A stretch of 64,000 bases of DNA, from the NCBI GenBank assembly GCA_951213105.1, contig OX578134.1, forward strand, positions 140,967,206 to 141,031,205. The letters run 5' to 3'. Shown here in pieces: positions 22,534 through 33,949 of the stretch. The translations under genes and the position numbers were made by a program. Position 1 is the first letter of the stretch. Each line of letters opens with the position of its first letter. Source of the DNA: Amaurobius ferox. Taxonomy: Eukaryota > Arthropoda > Arachnida > Araneae > Amaurobiidae. The notes under the pieces are model-generated. The model did not search any database. It was not told the origin of the DNA and was given only the letters and a program-made list of their open reading frames with translations.

Positions 22534-23281
22534 AAAAATCTGATGTGGGCAGCACATGACTTTCCCTGCAGACTTATATACACATTCTATTTATTTTAAT
22601 TAAATTTAATTCACTATTAATTCAATTTTCGCTCTCATTTGGTAACTGGACTCATTTCCAAAGGGGGCGTAGAGAAAAAAATAAAATGTCTCGAGAACGG
22701 CATATCCTAATGTAATGGGGTTGGTCTTATTCTTTTCTTCGTTAAAAATTACGTATAAAACAAGCATTTAATGGATATATTTCAGCACACGTAGTTTTTT
22801 TATTTTAGATTTTGTAGATTTTTGCGGGCCATTTTGTGAAAAAAGGCAGATTACTTTTTTCTGAATCATACTAAAATCTAATCAACACCAGTGTGACCCA
22901 CAAGCGACTTATCTACCAAATTTTGTGAAATTCTGTCCATTAGATTTTCAGCTAGATTGGATAAAAGATTTTGCGGGCCATTTCGCAAAAACAGGCGGGT
23001 TCTTTTATTCCGAATCGTACCCAAAACTAATCAGCACCAGATTCGCCCACAAGTGACTTACCTACCAAATTTTATGAAATTTGGTCCATTAGTTTTTTAG
23101 TTAGAATGGATACAAAATCTGCACAGAAAGACACACAGACACACACACACACAGACGTCACGCTAAGAATAGTTTTTTTCGTATTCTAGAGATCTCGAAA
23201 CGTGTAGATCCGTCGAAAACTCGAGTTGCAATTTTCGGCGCGATTCCAATACTTTCCCTGCAATACATGGTAATGTATAAT
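22534..23281 (+). mobile_element. family A repeat element, forward, tail broken
   Basis: Head AAATCTGATGTGGGCAGCAC, two subrepeats (GGATA near 22960 and 23108), CA core (23130-23155). It stops inside the 3' hairpin (CCCTGCAATACATGGTAATG, then TATAATATATA). A separate 35-bp tail of the same family is found at 23400-23438. Confidence 0.75.
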
Positions 23282-23329
23282 ATATATATAATCGGGAATA
23301 TATTTTCGTTAATATATAATCGAGAATAT

Positions 23330-23830
23330 ATTTTCAAATAGAATTCCCGATTCGTATATTGAGTTTAAGTCAGTTTACGTGTAAGATTCAGGCGTTCCAA
23401 TACTTTCCCCATACATTACCATGTATTGCAGGGAAAGTAAAAAAGCACACTTCTTGAGAATGAACGTTTCTGAAAAGGTATCATTTGCGAAAATCGGAAA
23501 AGCATGCGTGAGTTTTGAATATCAATCAGCGTTCGCCAGAACGGGTAAACCATGTATAGAAACCGACTGCTTCATTCGATGGCTGCTTTCATTTCATCTT
23601 TAATTAAAACTCCTACTAAAAAACTTAACACTTGGATGTTTCACAAAATGTTTTATTAGATATATCGTTCATTTAAATGCTTTATTACTTTTCGATGAAC
23701 ATCCATTTAAGTTAATTGTTTATATAAAATAGCGTAGTTATAACAGGTTAGGAAATTTTCAAACAGAATTTCCGATTCGTAAATTGAGTTAAAGTCAGTT
23801 TACGTTAAAGATCTACTCGTTATACGTGAG
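23330..23830. repeat. duplicated ~57-bp block around a family A tail fragment
   Basis: The block TTTTCAAATAGAATTCCCG, ATTCGTATATTGAGTTTAAG, TCAGTTTACG at 23330-23390 recurs at 23756-23812 with few changes. A lone family A tail hairpin (ACTTTCCCCATACATTACC, ATGTATTGCAGGGAAAGTA, 23406-23438) lies between. No coding evidence. Confidence 0.65.
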
Positions 23831-23871
23831 GTGATTGCGTTGGTAAATAAGGTAATAATGTTACAGAATTG

Positions 23872-24635
23872 AAAAAAAAATCTGATGTGGCCAACACATG
23901 ACCTTCTTTATATAATGCAATGAATTTACTTCATTTACAATAAAAAATGAGTTTTTCTTATAGTAGATATTTATATTCTTTCCAAGATATTGAATTTTCG
24001 TCAATTAGTCGTCATTTTCTGTGATTTAGTGTCATTTCTATCCATTTGGCAAGATTTTCGTTAATTTGGCAACATTTGAAAAGTCGCCAAGTTGGCGACA
24101 TTCCGCCAAAATCTTGTCAAGCGTTATGGACGGAGAAATCAGTTATTCTTATAGCAGATAAATAACAATTTGCGTTCAAATACAAAAGTATTACTCAAAG
24201 TATCTTTTCTCGTGAATGGAACGAGTTAGATCCACGAGAATGATGTCACCAAATTTATCGTATGATGTTACATATGAAAAGTGAACATGTTTTTAAACAT
24301 TTAATATATTTTCTTAATTTATGGGATTTTTTGATAAATTTATTTAAAAAATGAGCAATATTTCGAGAACGGTTCATGCTAGCGTTCTAAAGTTTACGTC
24401 ATTCGTTTTCTAAGGAAAAATTACATACGGAATGTCTATTTGCGTAACTTTATTAAAGGTTTTGATTTTTTGATGATTTTTTAAACATTTCACTCGAAAA
24501 TTTAGGGGCGTTCTGAACATTCGATTGAGTTTTAAAACAATAGGCTTCCAGTATTTACGGATTGTGATTTTTGTACCAACTTTCATTCAAATCGCTCCAT
24601 TCGTTCGTGAGATATCGTCTCCACAGACTCACTGA

Positions 24636-24694
<59 letters not shown>

Positions 24695-25050
24695 ACACAC
24701 ACACACACAAACACACACATAAACACATACACATACACACACACACATACACACACACACTTTCCACTTTCTCACACACACACACACGCACTCACACACA
24801 GACATCACTTCAAAAATGTTTGATTCGTGATCATTTATTAGAGTTCGTGATCATCATTCGTGATCTTTATTAGAGGTTTTGATTTTTTGGAGATTTTTAC
24901 AAAATTTCACTCGAAAATTTAGAGAGGTTCTGAACATTGGATTGCGTATAAAAACAATAGGCTTCCAGTGTTTATGAATTGTGATTTTTGTACCATATTT
25001 CGTTCAAATCGGTTCATTTGTTCGTCATTTATCGTCTTCACAGACTCACT

Positions 25051-25093
<43 letters not shown>

Positions 25094-25218
25094 CACTTCA
25101 AAAATGTTTGATTCGTGATCAGGGATGCTTGAAACGTGCTCTCCCGTTGAAAACTCGAATCTGAATTTTCGATCCAGTCACAATACTTTCCTTATACGTT
25201 ATGTATATAAGGAAAGTA
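23872..25218 (+). mobile_element. family B repeat element, forward, with internal 3' duplication
   Basis: Complete from the head (AATCTGATGTGGCCAACAC) to the terminal hairpin (ACTTTCCTTATACGTTATG, ATATAAGGAAAGT). The segment from 'ggttttgattttttg' through the CA tract and 'acttcaaaaatgtttgattcg' is present twice (about 24457-24831 and 24876-25121). The first CA tract (24632-24790) is much longer than the second. Confidence 0.8.
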
Positions 25219-25586
25219 AAAATACTTGAAAGACAAAAAATTATTCAATCTTTTATACATTATCTGGGTGTAAATAATTTTACAGAGATGCACGTATAAT
25301 ATCTCTTCTATCATGGGCTCACTCTCTTAAGAATATTTTACTCACATATTGTAAGAGTGTTAGTTTTCCTGTCTTGGACAGATTTAAAAACAACTAGGAG
25401 CACAATTTCACTCGAAAAATTTTCAGAATTTGAGAAATAATAACTGAACAAAGTTTATAACTTGACTACAGTAACATATTTTAATCAGAAACATTTCGAA
25501 TTTAATTACAATATAATTAATACTATAATAATATAAGGTATGTTTACCTGTTCACCGTATCAAATGGAAGATTTTCAATTCCAAAT
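25219..25586. other. AT-rich non-coding DNA, nothing supported
   Basis: No features seen. Confidence 0.4.
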
Positions 25587-26356
25587 TAAAAAAATCTGAT
25601 GTGGGCAGCACATGACTGTGCCTGCAGATTTATTTATATCCAATTTCTCTTTATTTTAATTAAATTTAATTCACTTTTAATTCAATTGTCGTTGTCATTT
25701 GGTAACTGGACTTATTTTCAAAGGTGGCGTAGGGAAAATATGAAAAAACTTAAGTATCTTAAGAACGCCTTGTCCTAGTGTAATGGGGTTGATCATATTC
25801 TTTTCTTCGTTAAAAATTACGTATGAAACAAGCATTTAATGGATATATTTCAACATACGTAGTTTTGTATTTTAGATTTTGCCGATTTTTGAGGGCCATT
25901 TTGCAACAAAAGGCAGGTTAATTCTTTCCGAATCATACCAAAATCTAATCAGCACCAGGGTGACCCACAAGCGACTTATATACCAAATGTTGTGAAATTC
26001 GGTCCAATAGATTTTCAGATAGAGTGGATAAAAACTGTTGCGGGCCACTTTGCAAAAAAAGACAGAGTTTTTTAGCCCGAATCGCACCCAAAACTAATCA
26101 GCACCAGACTCGTCCACAAGTGACTTACCTACCAAATTTTATGAAATTCGGACCATTCGTTTTTTAGTTAGAGGGGATACAAAATCTGCACAGACAGACA
26201 GACACACAGACACACTGACACACACACAGATGTCACGCAAAAAATAGTATTTTCGTATTCTAGAGCTCTCGAAACATATAGATCCGTCGAAAACTCGAGT
26301 TGCGATTTTCGGCATGATTCCAATACTTTCATTATACCATGTACTGCAGGGAAAGT
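25587..26356 (+). mobile_element. family A repeat element, forward, two subrepeats
   Basis: Head at 25590, TAATGGGGTTGATCATATTC, subrepeats near 26022 and 26173, (CAGA/CA)n core at 26190-26230, and the tail CATGTACTGCAGGGAAAGTA (first hairpin arm partly deleted). The next copy begins directly after GGAAAGTA. Confidence 0.8.
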
Positions 26357-27316
26357 AAAAATCTGATGTGGGCAGCACATACCTTTCCCTGCAGACTTGA
26401 ATTCATATTTTCTTTATTTCTTTAATAATTCATTAGATTGAGTTTAATTCCACCAAATAACACTAAATTTGCATTTTGAATTCAATTTTAATTTTTTTTT
26501 GGTAATTAGACATTTTTCCGATAGCGGCGTAACAAAAATGCAAGAAATCTCATATCTTGAGAACGGCTAGTCCTAAAGTATAATGGAGTGTGTTATATTA
26601 TTTTCTCGTCAAAAATTGCGCATAAAATAAGAATTTAATTGATACATTTCAGCATACGTAGTCTTTTTTCCTTTTTTTAGATTTTGGCAATTTTTGAGGG
26701 CCATTTCGTTAAAAAAGGCAGGTTGTTCTTTTCCGAATCGTACCAAAATCTAATCAGCACCAGAATGTCCCACAGGTAACGTATCTACCAAATATTGTGA
26801 AATTTGGTCAATTAGTATTTCAGCTAGGGTGGATACTTGAAATTTTTGCAGGTAATTTCGTAAAAAAAGGCGGGTTCTTCTTTTACGAATCGTACCAAAT
26901 TCTAATCAGCACCAAAATATCCAATAAGGAACTTATCTACCAAAATTTGTGAAATTTGATAAATTAGTATTTTAGCTAGAGCGGATAAATGAAATTTTTA
27001 CGGGCCATTTCGCATAAAAAGGAGAGTTCTGTTTTTACGAATCGTACCCAAACTCAAAACTAGTCAGCACCAGTATCACATCCAAGTGACTTACCTACCA
27101 AATTTTATGAAATTCAGTCCATTAGTTTTTGAGTTAGAGTGGATACATACATTGCTCAGACTCACAGACAGACACACACACAGACGTCACGCTAAAATAC
27201 TTTTTTCGTGTTCTAGAGTTCTCGAAATATGTAGATCCGTCGAAAACTCAAGTTGCGATTTTTGACATGATTCAAATACTTTCCCTATACATTACCATGT
27301 ATTGCAGGGAAAGTAA
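26357..27316 (+). mobile_element. family A repeat element, forward, three subrepeats
   Basis: Head AAATCTGATGTGGGCAGCAC with no spacer after the previous tail, three subrepeats (near 26829, 26983 and 27138), a CA/CAGA core, and the complete hairpin tail CCCTATACATTACCATGTAT, TGCAGGGAAAGTA. The direct junction with the previous copy defines both ends of the family. Confidence 0.85.
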
Positions 27317-27770
27317 AACATTAATACCATTTCAATATTACAAATCCAGTCAATTTTTCAACACCTCAATGTAGGACTTATCAAAAGAAGTGATCCTCTT
27401 AGAAACAAAATACTCCAAAATTTATGTAAATATTTATTACCTGCCATTCACAATTCATATGGTTACTATTTTACATAAAATTATTTCCAGGTAAATGAAT
27501 AACCATTTGAAAACCATTGAAACTATTGCAACAATTGTAAAATTATCAAATTAAAAGCTTATAAAGGGACAATTGCCTTAAAGCTTTATTCTGAATGCAA
27601 ATTTACTCAGAATACGGCAAACAAAGAATGCATTAAATCAAATATATGTGCATTTAGCCAGAAGAGAATAAGGCTTCCTTTGTAATTTTACATAAACGAC
27701 ATTAATTTCAGCTCTCGTGGAAGAAAATGCACGCCGACACCAGTAAAACATTTTCAATTCCAGTACGCTT
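27317..27770. other. AT-rich non-coding DNA, nothing supported
   Basis: No features seen. Confidence 0.4.
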
Positions 27771-27905
27771 CATTTGGGCAGTTAATTAACTATCATTTGT
27801 TACACCCTTGGGACACTATATTCTAAAGCTGGTTATTCCGAATTCCAGACGTGAACATCAACCTGGTGATAGATTGTAGTGATAAATTGTACTACATTAA
27901 CAATG
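27771..27905 (+). repeat. dispersed repeat, copy 1
   Basis: GGCAGTTAATTAACTATC, TTTGTTACACCCTTGGGA, GAATTCCAGACGTGAACATC, TGATAAATTGTACTACAT matches 31050-31165 with about one change in four or five bases. Unclassified. Confidence 0.6.
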
Positions 27906-28196
27906 AGAAAAGGATACATTGGTGAAATGAATGTCATAGAATGTATAAGATGATTGAGTAATGTGTATATGTAAACTTGAAATAGAAATAATTACCTGCT
28001 GTAGTATGTTTTATAAATGTATGTCATTAAATTATGTTCCATATCTTATGTATATATCTCATTATTTAATTGTTTATGTAATATATCTCAAGATCCTATT
28101 TTCAAATACTTCATCTTAGAATTCGATTTTAATATTAAAAATTATAAATTCTATAGAATTGAATAGGTTTCTCAAAGTATAAAAATTCAAAATTTT

Positions 28197-29083
28197 TACT
28201 TTACTTATATACATAATGTATAACGAAAGTATTGTGACGGGGTCGAAAATTCGAATTCGAGTTTTCGACGTGAGAGCACCTTTCAAGCATCCCTGATCAC
28301 GAATCGAACATTTTTGAAGTGATGTCTGCGCGCGTGTGTGTGTGTGTGTGTATGTGTGAGTCTGTGGAGACGATATCTCACTAACGAATGGAGCGATTCG
28401 AATGAAATTTGGTTCAAAAATCCGTGAATACTTGGAAGCCTATTGTTTTTAAACATAATCGAATGTTCAGAACGCCCTAAATTTTCGAGTGAAATTTTGA
28501 AAAAATCATCAAAAAATCAAAACCTTTAATAAAGTAACACAAATAAACATTTCTTATGACATAAACTTTAGAACTCTAGCAAGAACCGTTCTCGAGGTAT
28601 TACATATAATCCAAATAAATTTATCAAAAAATCCCATAAATTAAAAAAATTATTAATTGTTGAAAAACATGCTCCTATTCCATATGTAATATCATGCGAT
28701 AAATTTGGGGACATCATTGTTGTGGATCTAGCTCATTCCATTCATGAGAAAAGATACTTTGAGTAATACTTTTGTATTTGAACGCTAATAGTCATTTATC
28801 TCCTATAAGAATAACTTATTTCTCCATCCATAACGCTTGGCGAGATTTTGGCGACTTATTTCGTGGAATGTCACCAACTTTTTAAATGTTGCCAAATTAA
28901 CAAAAATCTCGCCAATTTAATAAAAATGACGCTAAATCAATGAAAATGACGACTAATTGTCGAAAATTGAATATTTTGGAAAGAATATAAGTATCTACTA
29001 TAAGAAAAATCGATTTTTTTACTGTAAAAGTAGTAAATCCATTGCATTATATAAGGAAAGTCATGTGTGCATCAGACTTTTTT
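28197..29083 (-). mobile_element. family B repeat element, reverse
   Basis: Tail hairpin with substitutions (ACTTTACTTATATACATAA, GTATAACGAAAGT), a short GT core (28331-28360), CGAGAACGG-type segment, internal palindrome region partly deleted, and a head with an internal deletion (CATGTGTGCATCAGA). Confidence 0.75.
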
Positions 29084-29902
29084 AATAATGATAATTAAAA
29101 AAATTCGAAAGGGAGATTGTATATCTGATTTAAGATAACAATCTGCTACTAAGGATGGGACTACCACTGGTGCAGTGATCTTTAAGTGATTGTATACATC
29201 CTAGAAAATGTTTTGGCTTATTTAGTGATTTAATTTCTAATTTCGCTCGAAGGCTTTCTGAAACAAATTTGGGAGAAACGGTGGGTAGAGGTATATATAT
29301 CAATCAAGACTGATAATTCGCAATATACTTTTGATAGCCCGAATGTATTAGATTCTTTGGAAAGCGTGTTTGTTTGTTTATTCATGGGCCGACTTCCATC
29401 TGGTTACGCATTTCACCATCCTTTGGTCGACCTCCCCATAAACAGCCGCCATTGATATTTATTGACTTATGTTTACTGATAGAAACAATCTTACTAAATT
29501 TTATTGTATTTGCATAATTTGTTTGAACGATAAAGTGCTTACTGACTCAAAAATAAGACAGTAAATATATTCACAACATCACAACACATGGCATTCACTA
29601 GATTTTAGCAAATTTGAATATTGTGGGGAAAATTTATAATACAAATTTCGGTTTTCTTGTAGCTAGATCATTTGAATGTATTAATCTTTAATACACATAA
29701 CAATTTTATATAAGATTGATTATTTCGAGAAATCGTGCCAGTTTTTAAAATCGAAATTACTAATTTTAGTTTAATGTATTTACAAGACGTTCACTCATTC
29801 CATTATAGTAAACATATTTAAATTCTTATAGTTACTTTTAAATTTACATGTAAAACGTACAAAATCCAGCACTGCTTTTAAAGAGGCACAGGTGTACCTG
29901 AC
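29084..29902. other. AT-rich non-coding DNA, nothing supported
   Basis: No features seen beyond short frames. Confidence 0.4.
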
Positions 29903-30107
29903 GTGCGGAATACCCCAGTGGTTAAGGCACGGGAATTACACTAGGAGAACCGGAGTTCGGTTTCCCGCAATGCTCACGCGGAATACAAGCACGTTAAATA
30001 TGTGAGTTTGGAATTCCTTCTGAGAGGTTGGTGGCAGTGGAAATAGGATACGTTCCCTGTGGATGTCTCCCTCACTGGGTTCCCATCTCAATTGGATGAC
30101 ACCGTCC
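29903..30107 (+). mobile_element. tRNA-derived SINE family 1, 3'-truncated
   Basis: The tRNA head has an A-box-like TGGTTAAGGC (29919) and a B box GAGTTCGGTTTCC. The body follows (CACGCGGAATACAAGCACG, AATTCCTTCTGAGAGGTTGG, CTGGGTTCCCATCTCAATTG) and stops where the 5S-like segment begins, before the usual GGTCTGGGTCTCAAC end. Confidence 0.8.
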
Positions 30108-30109
30108 CG

Positions 30110-30223
30110 GTCGTCTACCGTGCTGAAAACACCGGTTCTCGTTAGATCACCGAAGTCAAGCAGCATCGGGCGCGGTTAGTACTTGGGTGGTTGACCACCT
30201 GGGAACACCGCGTGCTGTTGGCA
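30110..30223 (+). rRNA. 5S rRNA-like copy, probably a pseudogene or SINE-associated
   Basis: From GAAAACACCGGTTCTCG onward the sequence follows animal 5S rRNA: AGATCACCGAAGTCAAGCAG, CATCGGGCGCGGTTAGTACT, TGGGTGG, GACCACCTGGGAACACCG, CGTGCTGTTGG. This includes the internal A-box/C-box promoter region. The first ~20 nt do not match well, a loop position reads GGTTGACC, and no T-run terminator follows (CATTTCGG). It lies between two SINE pieces, so an intact gene is unlikely. Confidence 0.8.
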
Positions 30224-30236
30224 CATTTCGGGCGCG

Positions 30237-30505
30237 GTATCCCGGTGGTCTACGCGCTGGATTTGCACGCTGCCCCAACTGCCGCCTTGTTCATGCGGAG
30301 TACGATCAGGTTAAACATGTGGGTCCGTAAGTCCTTCCGAGAGGTTGGTGGTAGGGGAACGAGGGTGGAACCCTGTGGATGCCGGATGCCTCCCCCACTG
30401 GGTTCCGGTCTAAATTGGATGCACTTCCCGGCCTTCCATACAGTTACCTTACACCTTTCTGGTAGGTCGGACGATCTGGGTCTCAACAACAACATCCGTC
30501 CCGGT
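30237..30505 (+). mobile_element. SINE family 1, head internally deleted
   Basis: The head is reduced to CCCGGTGGTCTACGCGCTGG, ATTTGCAC, with the B box lost. The body and 3' end are complete (ACTGCCGCCTTGTTCATGCG, TGTGGGTCCGTAAGTCCTTC, GGTTCCGGTCTAAATTGG, GGTCTCAACAACAAC). Its first bases resemble the segment just before the 5S copy (TCCCGGTCGTCTACC), so the 5S is flanked by a loose ~20-bp direct repeat. Confidence 0.8.
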
Positions 30506-31034
30506 CGTCCAAACCGATATATCACACCCTCCGATAGGACGGACAGTCGAAAGAAATAAAGACAGGAAGAGTTATCGCGTCCAAAGTCACATAGACAGAC
30601 TAGACATCATTGAAAAAATGGTTGATTGTTATCCAGGTATATTTTAAACGAGTTAATCCATGAAACTTAATAAATTGTATTTTTGTTTGCATTAGAATAT
30701 TTGCTCTTTGCCTATACTACTATACTATGCTTCAGGGGGAAAACAAAAAAAATTATATCGGAAATGGAACGCAATCTAATCATCTAATCTCCTTTATTCA
30801 AATAGTATTTTACATATGGGCATCTATAATGTTTGCATTTGTCTCACTGCGTTGCATCTTTCACAGAAATTACATCAACATTTTGATAGAACAACAAAGT
30901 ATTTGTGAAATTCCCTATCATATTTTATATATAAATATATCCTGCGCCTCGAAAACTATATTTAAATTCATATTTTGAGGGGGAATTTGTGGCATAAACC
31001 AAGCTTTAAAATTCTGCGGTTTTGCCCGAGTGTT
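30506..31034. other. non-coding DNA, nothing supported
   Basis: An 83-codon frame at 30727-30978 has no recognisable motif and no splice context. Confidence 0.4.
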
Positions 31035-31165
31035 CAGTTTGATTAATTTCGACGGTTAATTAATCCCATTTGCTACACCCTTGGGATGTAATGCTCTGTA
31101 ACGGAATTCTGGATCAGACGTTAACATCAAGTTCGTGATGGATTACAGCAATAAATTGTACTTCA
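31035..31165 (+). repeat. dispersed repeat, copy 2
   Basis: Counterpart of 27771-27905 (GGTTAATTAATCCCATTTGC, TACACCCTTGGGATGTAA, TCAGACGTTAACATCAAG, AATAAATTGTACTTCAT). Confidence 0.6.
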
Positions 31166-31342
31166 TCGGAATTATGTCCACGCACTCATGTTGTAAATGT
31201 TGCAGAATAAATTGGATTGTCTGTTTTGAAGCATAACTCAGAAATATTGTCCTCTAACTTTTAATAATGTTTAACTATTTGTACACCTACACTTATTCTT
31301 AAAATAAAAATGTAAAACTTCGACATGTCACACAACAAAATA

Positions 31343-31634
31343 GCCCGGCCGTGGTAGCCCAATGGCTAGCGCGCGGGAATTGCACTCGGTAAGCCCGGGT
31401 TCGATTCCCGCCATTGCCAAAACTGCCGCCTTTTTCACGCGGAGTACAATCACGTTAAACATGTGGGTCCGTAAGTCCTTCCGGCAGATTGGTGGTAGGG
31501 GAAGGAGGGTACGGTCCATGTAGATGCCTTCCCCACTAGGTTCCGGTCTAAATTGGATGATACTTCCCGGCCATCCAAACGGTTGCCTTACACCATTCTG
31601 GTAGGTCGGATGGTCTGGGTCTCAACAACAGCAA
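31343..31634 (+). mobile_element. tRNA-derived SINE family 1, complete
   Basis: The head GCCCGGCCGTGGTAGCCCAA, TGGCTAGCGCG (A box), and GGGTTCGATTCC (B box) is tRNA-like with good polymerase III promoter boxes. The body carries TCACGCGGAGTACAATCACG, AACATGTGGGTCCGTAAG, CCGGTCTAAATTGG and ends GGTCTGGGTCTCAACAACAG. Possible imperfect target-site duplication: CAAAATAGCCC before and CAAAATTGCCC after. It serves as the reference copy for this family. Confidence 0.9.
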
Positions 31635-32660
31635 AATTGCCCCGGAGTTGTTCGCGACGTAAAATATGTGAAAATTATAATAGAATACATACAATTATTT
31701 TTAAATGCCTTTTAAATATTTAACCTAAATCCCTGTAAAATGCAAAATGCACAAGTGCACAAAATGCACAATATCGTATACATTGTGTATCAAAGCTACT
31801 TTCACGTTAATCTAAAGAATGAAACATTCTAGTTCCTGCTGCAAATCAATTTTTAAAACATAAAATCTGCTATCATACCTAAATATATGCACTGAAAAGG
31901 GTAGAAACAATGTGCAACAATATTTGTTCCGTTTCAACAATCAGTTGAACATAATTAGAAATATATAATTTTAAATAATCTTCGCCAAATTAAAATGATG
32001 CTAAATCTACACTAAAAATATACACTATTACACCTCGTACGACTATCTATCTACGTAGCTGTGTTTGTAGCTCTTCTCTCAGCTAATTTCCAAATACAAA
32101 TATTTTCGTAAGAATGTTCCTGTTTTGTAATAAGTTTTAATAGTACAGCTATTTTTCGTTATCTCGCAAATTCATTGTTGTAAAATATCAAAATAAATTT
32201 CGATGTGATATCTAAAGCCGCAGAAGACGTGTCAGTGGAGATTGGATTTCGATAAATTATTATTTCGTTAGGATCATACTCTCATTCAAGAAATCAGCAT
32301 CAGTTTCCCAATTTTGCGCTTTTTAGAGCTCTTCATTGCAAAATAGCAGTGATAGCAAGAAAACTTACTATGTTCTAAAAGATACTTACTGCGTTTTTGC
32401 GAACTTTCTTGGAGACTGATAAATGCAGTCTTAACATTCAACTAGCATCAAATTTTATAGTTTTAGTTGAGGCTGCATGATGCTGCAATGGCCCAATCCA
32501 TACTTATAAAACCAACCTAGATTTAGGGTTCCCCAAAATTAGGATCATGCTCTAATTGCATACATCATCATCCATGTACTCGTTTCTAACTCTTTATCTC
32601 TGTGTGTCATGGAACCGCGTTAATCACAATGGTAAAAATAAAACTTGTATATGCCAAATA
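31635..32660. other. AT-rich non-coding DNA, nothing supported
   Basis: It includes a small repeat of TGCAC(A)AAATGCAC words at 31740-31770. No coding evidence. Confidence 0.4.
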
Positions 32661-33030
32661 ATCAGTGTATTTTATTGACCATACTATAATGATTGTTGCA
32701 GGAATTATCGTTGTTCTCCGTAAGCAATAATTATGGTAAATATTTGCATTTTTGATGCTTCATGTTTTAACTACTCGAATTAAACAAAAATATTTTTTGT
32801 TCCAATGGCTTACAATATATGTACCCATCATTTTCTGTAGTAACTTAATCTGTGTATTTTATTGACCATATTATAATGACTGTTCCAGGAATTATCGTTG
32901 TTCTCCGTAGGCAAAAATTATGGTAAACATTTACATTTTTGATGCTTCTTGTTTTAACTACTCAAATTACACAGAAATATATTTTATTCTAATGTCTTAC
33001 AATATATGTACCCATCATTTTTAGAGTGTT
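32661..33030. repeat. tandem duplication, ~187-bp unit
   Basis: TGTATTTTATTGACCATA, then AGGAATTATCGTTGTTCTCC, TTTTTGATGCTTC, TTACAATATATGTACCCATC occurs at 32666 and again at 32853. The two units are about 90% alike by eye. Confidence 0.85.
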
Positions 33031-33786
33031 ACCGTCCAAATCGTCTACAATGGCTGATGTGCCTACATATCACAAACATACATAAATTCAAAGACCCATA
33101 TCCACAGACGCACCGATCAGCTTTCTTAAAGCGTGCAGAATATGTTCAGCCATTTTTAAACGTATCCTTCCGTTAAAATATTGTATTCGGAAAATTTTGC
33201 AAAAAAAAAAATTACTGTCTTTATCATAATTAGAGATGGTAAAAAAAAAAGAAAGTGAGTATATGCACATCCTATCCTCCTAATTCCTGCTAAATAGATA
33301 AGTGAATTTCATTTTCCCATTAGTTATGCCATTACAAAATTAAATTCTATTCTACATACAAAATCTATTTTCCTATGTCTTCATCTTATGCCAACTATTC
33401 TCGAATCCCCTATTCCATGCGTGTAACTTTATCAGATAACAGCCTACGCAGGACAAAACAAGAAACTTCAATCTGTGTTCGACGGTAAGCATTAATGCGA
33501 CATGTCACAAATGCATTATTCCTAACTGAATGGTTATCAGGAGCATAAGTAATTTGATTTCGAGCGCACGTAATTGTAGATAATGTGATTATTGGTACGA
33601 AAGTCGAGTTTTGAATAACAACGGGAATACATTAACTAATTGAAATGATTAACTGCGACAGCTTTGTTAGGCTATGGTTTCGACCGTTGCAACATTCACA
33701 TCACGCATTGTTATACACAAATTGTTCATCATGTGGTTCGTTTCGGCGTAAACCAATCACCCAACACTGTTCATATTCCAAATTAG

Positions 33787-33938
33787 GAATTACGGATTTG
33801 GATGGAGGTTTGGAATTCTCGGAAGGTATGGCAAATGTTCTGTGTAACCTAAATGGGAATCCGAACTATGGTTGCATGTCCAACGGAAATGCATATTCAC
33901 TCAGTACGTCAAGTGGATGTGAACTGTTTTTCAAAGCG
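33787..33938 (+). CDS. weak candidate exon
   Basis: The frame (part of an opening at 33645-33944) is more GC-rich than its surroundings and reads GITDLDGGLEFSEGMANVL, CNLNGNPNYGCMSNGN. A ...AAATTAG acceptor lies just before and a GCG/GTATGA donor just after. No domain is recognised, and the polypyrimidine tract is poor. It could equally be a chance frame. Confidence 0.2.
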
Positions 33939-33949
33939 GTATGATGTCA

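Noticed and set aside
24555..24873. CVCVCV/THTHTH frames, also at 7131-7334, 8532-8888 and 21262-21650
   Set aside because: Translations of (CA)n/(GT)n cores of the family A/B elements.
30110..30223. A working 5S rRNA gene
   Set aside because: The 5' ~20 nt are poorly matched and no T-run terminator follows; it is embedded between SINE pieces.
30191..30559. 122-codon plus-strand frame and a 91-codon frame opposite it
   Set aside because: They run through the 5S-like copy and SINE body; non-coding repeats with high GC stay open by chance.
31343..31418. A functional tRNA gene
   Set aside because: Good A and B boxes, but it continues into the SINE body shared with other copies and lacks a clean cloverleaf end.
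31328..31519. 63-codon minus-strand frame
   Set aside because: It lies entirely inside the tRNA-derived SINE.
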